Part shown: one piece after another, positions 1-5,825 of the stretch | Layout: every line of letters starts with the position of its first letter | Position numbering within the stretch: position 1 is the first letter of the stretch | Origin: Pseudomonadota bacterium | GTDB taxonomy: Bacteria > Myxococcota > Polyangia > Polyangiales > Polyangiaceae | DNA: 7,276 nt | NCBI GenBank assembly: GCA_023419055.1 | Contig: JAEZYO010000545.1 | Location: 1-7,276 of the forward strand | Direction: 5' to 3' | The notes under the pieces: model-generated | Databases searched by the model: none | The model's input: only the letters and a program-made list of their open reading frames with translations | Told to the model about the DNA's origin: nothing | Program-made: the position numbers and the translations under genes

Positions 1-34
1 ACGTGCGGGCGCGTGATCGGAAACGCTGTCTGCC

Positions 35-958
35 GTGCGTTTCCCAGCTCTCGTTTCCCTCGCCATTCTTGCCGCTGCGTGTTCGCGTGGCGGTCAAGAA
101 GCCACCGTTCCCTCGTCCGCCAACCAAGCAGGTTACGCGGAGCGCTACCCGACGGCCGTGAGCGGGACGACCGCCCGGCTCGGTCAACAGGAGCAGCAGG
201 CTCAGCAGGATCTCGGCAAGTTCGCGGCCTATCCCGACGCGCTCAAAGAGCCGAGCTGGTCTCACGTGAGTGAGGTGGTCACGCGCGCCGACGCAGCTGG
301 AAAGTCCGCGGACTACGCGCGCGAGGCCGAGCAGGGGCGCTTCGTCGGGCAGTTCTTCGAAGAGGAGAAGGACGAGCTCCACCGTCGCGTGGCAGGCTCG
401 GTCGAGTACACCGCCAAGCAGAAGGGCTGCGACGCGGAGCTCGGCGGCGCGGCGGCTGGCTCGATGGACAAGGCCGTCGAGAAGGTGCTCGAGGAGCGTT
501 TGCGCGATCACAACGAGGCGCATCGCTACATCGACGACCACGAGGCCGAGCTCGGCAAGGCGAACGTCGAGAAGCTGCGCGAGCAGGCCGACGAGATCAG
601 CCGCGCGAGCTTCCTCGTCTACGTCGGAGTCCACGTCACGCGCCGAGACCTCGAGGCGATGGTCGCCGAAGCGAGCGACGTGAAGAGCACGCTCGATCGC
701 ACCATCGACGAGTCGAACAAGACCCTGGCAGACCCGAACGCCCCCGCGCCGACCAAGAAGGCCGCGCAGGCACGGCGCGACGCCGCCGAGAAGGCCGTCA
801 TGGAAGTCGACGAGCAGGTCAAGCAGGGGCAGGCCGCGCTCGAGAAGATCGACGAACGCAACAAGGCCTTGCAGGATCAGTACGAGAAGGCGCTCGAAGA
901 GCTGAAGAAGAAGATCGATCAAAAGGCGGAAGAGCAGGCCGCCTCCGCCAAGAAGTAG
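35..958 (+). CDS. Coiled-coil-rich lipoprotein of unknown function
   Basis: I do not recognise this 307-residue protein. The start is GTG at 35: it is the first start codon after an in-frame TGA at 14-16, and it gives a clean lipoprotein signal. Arg2 is followed by a hydrophobic stretch and a lipobox LAAAC, so signal peptidase II should cleave before Cys16. Ser at +2 argues for outer-membrane rather than inner-membrane retention. The Shine-Dalgarno match is weak (GGAA at 19-22). Residues 17-60 are polar and Gln/Ala-rich, probably disordered. Residues about 78-230 and 243-305 are rich in Glu, Lys, Arg and Ala and look like long helices or coiled coils. A Pro-rich break (ADPNAPAPT) at 232-240 separates them. 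The only non-helical-looking patch is around 193-201 (FLVYVGVHV). Cys132 is the only cysteine besides the lipid-modified one. A periplasmic spacer, tether or envelope scaffold would fit, but that is a guess from composition. The gene converges on the phosphatase gene, with 5 bp between stop codons. Confidence 0.85.
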   Translation: MRFPALVSLAILAAACSRGGQEATVPSSANQAGYAERYPTAVSGTTARLGQQEQQAQQDLGKFAAYPDALKEPSWSHVSEVVTRADAAGKSADYAREAEQGRFVGQFFEEEKDELHRRVAGSVEYTAKQKGCDAELGGAAAGSMDKAVEKVLEERLRDHNEAHRYIDDHEAELGKANVEKLREQADEISRASFLVYVGVHVTRRDLEAMVAEASDVKSTLDRTIDESNKTLADPNAPAPTKKAAQARRDAAEKAVMEVDEQVKQGQAALEKIDERNKALQDQYEKALEELKKKIDQKAEEQAASAKK

Positions 959-963
959 GCTTC

Positions 964-3354
964 TCAGGTGCCTTCGTAGCGCAGCACGACGAGCGTCACG
1001 TCGTCGTGCTGGCGCTCCATGAAATCGGTGACGTCGTCGAGTAACCCGAGGCAGATCTCGCCGGCAGGGAGATCGGTGCGTCGTTCGAGGCCGCTCATCA
1101 AGCGCTCGAGGCCGTACTGCTCGCCAGCGGCGTTCGTGCCCTCGATCGCGCCGTCGCTGTAGAGCACGAGCAGGTCTCCCTTCGTGAGCACGAGCTCCGA
1201 ATCGACGATGCCCTCGCCGATCTCGGCGGTCGCGCCGACCCACGTGCCGGGCGTCGGGATGAGCTCGATCTTCTGCTTCTGCGCTCGCCAGACGAGGAGC
1301 TCTTCGTGCGCTCCGGCGTACGTGATCTTGCCGGAAGCTTCGTAGCGGAGCAGGGTGAGCGTCGCGTGTTCGTCGCGCTTCAGGCGCGTGCGAACGCTCG
1401 AGTAGAGCACCGCGTTCAGCGTCTTCAGGATGTCGCTCGGTCGAGCCTCCGGGCTCTTCTCGACCAAGCTCGCGACCATGCTCCGGATCATCAGCATCAC
1501 GAGCCCGGTGGTGAGGCCGTGCCCCGCGACGTCGCCGATCCCGAACCAAGCGCCGCTCGCCGTCTCGAGCACGTCGTAGTAGTCGCCGCCGACCTCCGAC
1601 GCGGGCAGCATCACGGCCGCGATTTCCATGCCTTGCGCCCGCGGGTCACGGGGCAAAATCGAGGTCTGGATGGCCGCCGCGATCTGGAGCTCGCGCTCGA
1701 GCCGCTGCCGGTCCGCCGCCTCGCGCCGTCGCTCTTCCTCGAGCAGCTGCTCGTAGAGACGGATGCTCTCGAGGCTCGAGCTGATGGATTGGCGCACGAG
1801 CGTGTACACGAGCCCCGGCGGGGGACCTATCTCGAGCAGCAAGAAGCCGAAGACGCGATCCTTCAGGCCCAGCGTCTCGACCATGAAGTGACGGCGCCCG
1901 AGCTCTTCCGCGAACGCTTCTGGCAGGATGTCGAGCGTCGAGAAGGCGCCGTGGTCGGCCTCCTCCGCCTGCCCGTTGCGGTGCGCGAGGAGCACGCGCG
2001 AGCAGCCGAGCACGCGCACGTCCGCGTCCTCGAAGAGCACGATGTACGCCGACGGGAAGTGGAAATTGGCGAGGTGCGAGCTCACGACCCGCGCGAGCGC
2101 CTCCCGGCTGGGCGCGCCCGTGGTGTGCTCTCCGAAGGCCGCGAGCTCGACGGCCATGTGCTCCATCGCGACGCGCTGCGCGCCCTGCTCGAGCCCCTTC
2201 AGGTGACCGAGCCAGGAGCCCGCGCTCCGCCAGAGCTCGAGCAGGTCCTTTTCTCGCGCGTCCAGGCGGCGCAGCAGCATGTTGATGGCGCTGCCCCACT
2301 GGGTGGAGCCGCCGCCGAAATGTTCGCGCGCCGAGTCGAGCGCGTCGACGAGCTCGCCGCCGCCGCGCATCGAGGCCCGCGTGAGCTCTTCGGACAGGGA
2401 CTCGGCCCACTCCTCCGCTTTGCGCGCGCGCGGTGCGGCGATGCGCGTGAGCTCGAGCTCGAACTCGCCTCGAGGGGGACGTGACGGGCGCGGGCCCGGC
2501 GAGAGCGTCGGGGTGCGCGCCTCGCCGTAGTACAAGCAGCCGCAAGAGCGGCGCACCACGAGATCGCACGGGAGGAGCGACACCGGCTGGACGGGGCGGC
2601 CCTCCTTCTGCGCGACCAGGAGCTCGATCGCGCGGTCGGCTTGCGCCTGGAGATCCTGGCGGAGCGTCGTGAGCGGTGGGTTCGTGAGCTCGGCCTCGTC
2701 GACGTTGTCGAAGCCCGTGACCGACACGTCGCGCGGCACGCGCACGCGCCCTGCGGCGAGGGCGTCCATGGCGCCGCGCGCCATCTGATCGTTGGCCGCG
2801 ACCAGCGCGTCGAACTCGAGGCCGAAGCGCAGCCAGTCGCGCACCAGCTGTCGAGCGCTGTCGGACTCGAAATCGCCGTAGCCGACGAGCTCCTCTTCGA
2901 GCGAGAGGCCGCATTCGTCGAGCGCGTTGCGAAATGCCTGCTCGCGGGACAGCGCTTCGTCGTGCCACGTCGGCCCTCCGACGTAGGCGAAGCGGCGGCG
3001 GCCGTGCACGTGGTGCAGGTGGTTCACCGCGCGCCACATCGCGCCGTTGTTGTCCGCCTGAATCAACGGCGCGTCACCCCAGGCGTGACCTATCGCGACC
3101 TTGGGCACGCCGGGCAGTCTCTCCCCGAGCATCAGCTCGGGCCGGTTCCGAGACTCACCGAGCACGCACAGCACGATCGCGTCGATGCGACGCGAGCTGA
3201 GCAGGTCCCAGATCCTGACGCCGTGATCGAAGCACAGGGCGTTCCCGCCGACCCGCTCCACGGCGCGCAGAAGCGCCGCGAGCAGCAGCCTGGCGTAGGC
3301 GCCGGCGATCCAGTCGACGGAGATCGCAATGGTGAGGCCGCGGTTCGACGCCAT
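964..3354 (-). CDS. LacI-type ligand sensor fused to SpoIIE/RsbU-type PP2C (PPM) phosphatase
   Basis: This is a soluble 796-residue protein with no signal peptide or membrane segment. Residues 7-273 match the effector-binding half of LacI/GalR regulators (periplasmic-binding-protein fold): AANDQMARGAMDAL at 187-199, VPRDVSVTGFDN at 206-217, PPLTTLRQ at 226-233, ending in RRSCGC at 268-273. The N-terminal helix-turn-helix of true LacI proteins is absent. Residues 295-410 are mostly helical. About 415-535 look like a GAF-type domain, and 535-562 are a charged coiled coil. Residues 575-794 are a SpoIIE phosphatase (PF07228 family). They keep GGDYYD (Asp591, Asp594), GDVAGHG (Asp608), YSDG (Asp734) and HDDVT (Asp785), so the metal site looks intact. 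The IQTSILP helix at 562-568 is the usual RsbU-type switch region. The family dephosphorylates phosphoserine in STAS anti-anti-sigma factors. I infer that binding of a sugar-like ligand sets phosphatase activity. ATG at 3354 is chosen because the ligand domain begins directly after it. There is no good Shine-Dalgarno site. The reading frame stays open upstream to 4341, but that part is antisense to the helicase. No anti-sigma or STAS partner lies nearby. Confidence 0.93.
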   Translation of the reverse strand: MASNRGLTIAISVDWIAGAYARLLLAALLRAVERVGGNALCFDHGVRIWDLLSSRRIDAIVLCVLGESRNRPELMLGERLPGVPKVAIGHAWGDAPLIQADNNGAMWRAVNHLHHVHGRRRFAYVGGPTWHDEALSREQAFRNALDECGLSLEEELVGYGDFESDSARQLVRDWLRFGLEFDALVAANDQMARGAMDALAAGRVRVPRDVSVTGFDNVDEAELTNPPLTTLRQDLQAQADRAIELLVAQKEGRPVQPVSLLPCDLVVRRSCGCLYYGEARTPTLSPGPRPSRPPRGEFELELTRIAAPRARKAEEWAESLSEELTRASMRGGGELVDALDSAREHFGGGSTQWGSAINMLLRRLDAREKDLLELWRSAGSWLGHLKGLEQGAQRVAMEHMAVELAAFGEHTTGAPSREALARVVSSHLANFHFPSAYIVLFEDADVRVLGCSRVLLAHRNGQAEEADHGAFSTLDILPEAFAEELGRRHFMVETLGLKDRVFGFLLLEIGPPPGLVYTLVRQSISSSLESIRLYEQLLEEERRREAADRQRLERELQIAAAIQTSILPRDPRAQGMEIAAVMLPASEVGGDYYDVLETASGAWFGIGDVAGHGLTTGLVMLMIRSMVASLVEKSPEARPSDILKTLNAVLYSSVRTRLKRDEHATLTLLRYEASGKITYAGAHEELLVWRAQKQKIELIPTPGTWVGATAEIGEGIVDSELVLTKGDLLVLYSDGAIEGTNAAGEQYGLERLMSGLERRTDLPAGEICLGLLDDVTDFMERQHDDVTLVVLRYEGT

Positions 3355-3465
3355 TCCGGAGGTAGAAACGAAGATTCTAACCTTTTCGGCAGCCGATCGG
3401 GGGACTCGCGTCGGCCCTCCGTCTGGGTGTGGCAGCCCCCGCCGCTTCGCGGCAAGCTCGCGATC
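3355..3465. promoter_or_regulatory. Divergent intergenic region between phosphatase and helicase genes
   Basis: This 111-bp gap, or 72 bp if the helicase starts at GTG 3427, must hold the start signals for both divergent genes. Its left part (about 3363-3387) is clearly more A/T-rich than the surrounding genes, as expected for a promoter core. An 8-bp palindrome CCGATCGG lies at 3393-3400, too short to call an operator. I see no convincing sigma-70 -35 box on either strand and no sigma-54 -24/-12 pair. Confidence 0.55.
3374..3379 (-). promoter_or_regulatory. Possible -10 element for the phosphatase gene
   Basis: Read on the minus strand this hexamer is TAGAAT, five of six matches to TATAAT, ending 19 nt before the ATG at 3354. 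It sits in the A/T-rich patch of the divergent gap. No matching -35 hexamer is found at 16-18 bp spacing. If it is used, the leader would be only about a dozen nucleotides, which would fit the missing Shine-Dalgarno site. This is weak evidence from one hexamer. Confidence 0.22.
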
Positions 3466-5793
3466 GTGCCGCCCTCCGACGCGACCCGCAGCCTGGCGCT
3501 TCTCGGGCCGACCAACACGGGCAAGACCCACAAGGCGGTCGAGCGTCTCCTCGAGCACGAAAACGGGATGATCGGGCTCCCGCTTCGTCTGCTGGCACGA
3601 GAAATCTACGATCGCGTGAGCGCTCGGGTGGGACAAGAGCGGGTCGCGCTCGTCACCGGCGAGGAGAAGCGGGTCCCCAAGCGTCCCGACTATTGGGTGT
3701 GCACGACCGAGGCCATGCCGCTCGCGGTGGAGGTCGATTTTCTGGCCGTCGACGAGGTGCAGCTCGCCACGCACGACGAGCGCGGCCACGTCTTCACCGA
3801 TCGTTTGTTGCACGCGCGGGGACGGCGCGAGACCTGGTTCCTGGGCGCCGGCACGATGCGGCAGCTGCTCTCGCACCTCGTCCCGGCGGCGCGTCAAGAA
3901 GAGCACCCGCGACTGTCGCACCTTTCCTTCGCGGGCTCGAGCAAGCTGTCTCGTTTGAAGCCGCGGAGCGCCGTGGTCGCCTTTTCCGTGAGCGAGCTCT
4001 ACGCGCTCGCGGGCAGGCTCCGCGCGCTCCGGGGAGGGGCGGCGGTCGTGCTCGGCGCGCTCTCCCCGCGCGCCCGGAACGCGCAGGTCGCGATGTTCCA
4101 GGCGGGCGAGGTGGACTACTTGGTCGCGACCGACGCGATCGGCATGGGCCTGAATCTCGACGTCGACCACGTGGCGTTCGCCTCGCTCCGGAAGTTCGAC
4201 GGTCGCGGCACGCGCCACCTCGAGGACGCGGAGCTCGCTCAGATCGCGGGGCGCGCGGGCCGCTACCTGCGCGACGGCACGTTCGGGACCGTCGCGCCGC
4301 TCGAGCTCGACGCGAAGCTCGCGCAGCGGGTCGAGCAGCATCGGTTCGAAGCGGTGCGCCGAGTGCGCTTCCGCAACTCGGACCTCGATTTCTCTTCACC
4401 CGTCAGGTTGCTCGAGGCTCTGAGCGCGCCGCCTCCGGCGCCGTACCTGGCCGGCGTGCCGGACGCCGAGGATCTGCTCGCGCTGCAGGCGCTCTTGCGC
4501 GATCGAGCCGTCCTCGAGCGGGCGCAGCGCGAGGACCTCCTGCGCCTTCTCTGGGACGTGTGCCAGATCCCGGACTTTCGCCGCATCCTCTTCGAAGTCC
4601 ATGTCTCGCTCTTGCGCGAGATCTACGTGGCGTTGACGGAAGGGCCGCTGACGGACGACTTCATGGCGCCGCGCGTGACCGAGCTCGATCGTTGCGACGG
4701 CGACGTGCACGCGCTCGTGGCGCGCATGGCGCAGCTCAGGACCTGGGCGTTCGTCGCCAACCAGGGCGCCTGGGTGCGCTCTGCGAACCACTTCCAGGAG
4801 CGTCTCCGAGCGCTCGAGGATCGACTGAGCGACGCGCTGCACGGCGCGCTCGTCGCGAGCTTCGTCGAGCGGCGGAGCCGTCGGGTTCGCGCTCCTTCGT
4901 CAGGTGCTCGGCGGAGCGCCGGGGCGAGGCCCGAGCCGATCGAGGTGGACCGCTCGCACCCGTTCGCTGCGCTCTCGGCGTTGCGCGATCGCCTCGTGGA
5001 TCCCGGCGGTGAACCCGCGCCCTCCGCGGGCGACGAGCTGCTCGAGCGCTTGACGGACGCTCCGCACGAAGCCTTCGAGCTCGATCGGCGCGGCAACGTT
5101 CGCGCAGAAGGGGCGGAGCTCGGGCGCTTGATCCGCGGCGCCTCGGTGGCGGCGCCCGAGGTGCGGATGACGGCGCTCGACGACGTCGGGGCGGGGCTTC
5201 GCTCGCGGCTCGCGCGCCGAGTTCTCGCGTATGCGCGCGACGTCCCGGGCCGGTTGCTCGCCGAGCTCCGAGACCTCTCGAGCTCCGATGACGCGAACCT
5301 CCGCGCCATCGCGTATCAGCTCCGGCAGGGTCTCGGCAGCGCTCCTCGCTCGGAGCTCGACGCGATGCTCTCCGCGCTCGATGACGGCGCGAAAGAGAAG
5401 CTTCTGGCGCACGCGATCCGTGTCGGCAGGGTCGCGGTCTATTTGCCGGCCTTGCTCAAACCGGGGCCCCTCGAGCTGCGAGCGATTTTGCTACGCGCTC
5501 ACGAGCCGAGCCTCGAGCTGCCCGACGACCTCGGGCGCCCCTCGTATCCGGCGGGGCGCGTGCCGAAGGTGACGTGGCTCGCGCTGGGCTACGTGAAGCT
5601 CGGCCCTCGCGCGGCTCGAGTCGACCTCGTGGAGCGCGCGGCGGAGGCGCTACTTCGTGGCGAGCCCGACCCTCAAGCGCTGCGCTTTCTGGGGGTTCAG
5701 CGCGCCGATAGGGGGCGCGTCGCCCGGGCGCTCCGGGCGCTCCTCGCGGAATCGCTCGAGGCTACGGGTGCGCCGCGCGCGCCCCGTGCTTAG
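3466..5793 (+). CDS. SUV3-like ATP-dependent RNA helicase (superfamily 2)
   Basis: This 775-residue protein should unwind RNA in the cytoplasm using ATP. The helicase core fills residues 8-300: Walker A GPTNTGKT at 14-21, LVTGEEK at 62-68, the DEVQ box at 96-99 (DEIQ in SUV3 relatives), GAGT at 127-130, GALSPRARNAQVAMFQ at 197-212, ATDAIGMGLN at 221-230 and QIAGRAGR at 259-266. Runs such as GMIGLPLRLLAREIYDR and HVAFASLRKFDGR are close, from memory, to alphaproteobacterial SUV3-like helicases. Residues 330-470, with LLWDVCQIPDFR at 361-372, continue that similarity. Residues about 471-490 form an Arg/Ser/Ala linker, and 495-775 are a mainly helical C-terminal region I cannot name. SUV3 works with RNA-degrading enzymes in mitochondria; the bacterial role is less clear. 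GTG 3466 is chosen because family members begin shortly before Walker A. GTG 3427 would add 13 residues and is also possible; neither has a clear Shine-Dalgarno site. The frame is open back to 2641, but that part is antisense to the phosphatase gene. Confidence 0.93.
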   Translation: MPPSDATRSLALLGPTNTGKTHKAVERLLEHENGMIGLPLRLLAREIYDRVSARVGQERVALVTGEEKRVPKRPDYWVCTTEAMPLAVEVDFLAVDEVQLATHDERGHVFTDRLLHARGRRETWFLGAGTMRQLLSHLVPAARQEEHPRLSHLSFAGSSKLSRLKPRSAVVAFSVSELYALAGRLRALRGGAAVVLGALSPRARNAQVAMFQAGEVDYLVATDAIGMGLNLDVDHVAFASLRKFDGRGTRHLEDAELAQIAGRAGRYLRDGTFGTVAPLELDAKLAQRVEQHRFEAVRRVRFRNSDLDFSSPVRLLEALSAPPPAPYLAGVPDAEDLLALQALLRDRAVLERAQREDLLRLLWDVCQIPDFRRILFEVHVSLLREIYVALTEGPLTDDFMAPRVTELDRCDGDVHALVARMAQLRTWAFVANQGAWVRSANHFQERLRALEDRLSDALHGALVASFVERRSRRVRAPSSGARRSAGARPEPIEVDRSHPFAALSALRDRLVDPGGEPAPSAGDELLERLTDAPHEAFELDRRGNVRAEGAELGRLIRGASVAAPEVRMTALDDVGAGLRSRLARRVLAYARDVPGRLLAELRDLSSSDDANLRAIAYQLRQGLGSAPRSELDAMLSALDDGAKEKLLAHAIRVGRVAVYLPALLKPGPLELRAILLRAHEPSLELPDDLGRPSYPAGRVPKVTWLALGYVKLGPRAARVDLVERAAEALLRGEPDPQALRFLGVQRADRGRVARALRALLAESLEATGAPRAPRA

Positions 5794-5813
5794 GGTGTGA
5801 ACGACACTGGCCG

Positions 5814-5819
5814 AGGAGG
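5814..5819 (+). promoter_or_regulatory. Strong ribosome binding site of the lysozyme-inhibitor-like gene
   Basis: AGGAGG, within GAGGAGGG at 5813-5820, lies 6 nt before ATG 5826. It is a full match to the Shine-Dalgarno core and fixes the start. It is much better than any site before the other genes here, so the exported protein may be translated efficiently. Confidence 0.85.
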
Positions 5820-5825
5820 GCTCAG

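Noticed and set aside
951..964. Inverted repeat AGAAG-TAGG-CTTCT over the two convergent stop codons, considered as a bidirectional terminator
   Set aside because: The stem is only 5 bp with three A/T pairs and no T-run follows on either strand. It is too weak to call.
1306..2484. 392-codon plus-strand open frame
   Set aside because: Antisense to the phosphatase protein, low-complexity Arg/Glu/His/Ala composition and no recognisable motif. It is typical of shadow frames in GC-rich coding DNA.
1646..3037. 463-codon minus-strand open frame inside the phosphatase gene
   Set aside because: Same strand, shifted frame, extremely Arg/Ala-rich with no domain; the overlapping frame carries all the conserved motifs.
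3447..3463. Short hairpin TCGCG/CGCGA just before GTG 3466, considered as a translation control element
   Set aside because: A 5-bp GC stem is expected by chance in such GC-rich DNA, and the start codon choice is itself uncertain.
2641..3465. Plus-strand frame open upstream of the helicase
   Set aside because: It lies opposite the conserved LacI-type domain. The helicase family starts close to Walker A, so this part is only an open antisense frame in GC-rich DNA.
3355..4341. Minus-strand reading frame continuing upstream of the phosphatase start, making a 1125-residue frame
   Set aside because: It is antisense to the conserved helicase core, is Arg/Pro/His-rich, and matches no expected domain. 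The ligand domain starts cleanly at ATG 3354.
964..5793. Very frequent CTCGAG and GAGCTC words, considered as a repeat or methylation-site array
   Set aside because: They follow from preferred Leu (CTC) and Glu (GAG) codons and their complements in coding DNA, with irregular spacing and no flanking conservation.
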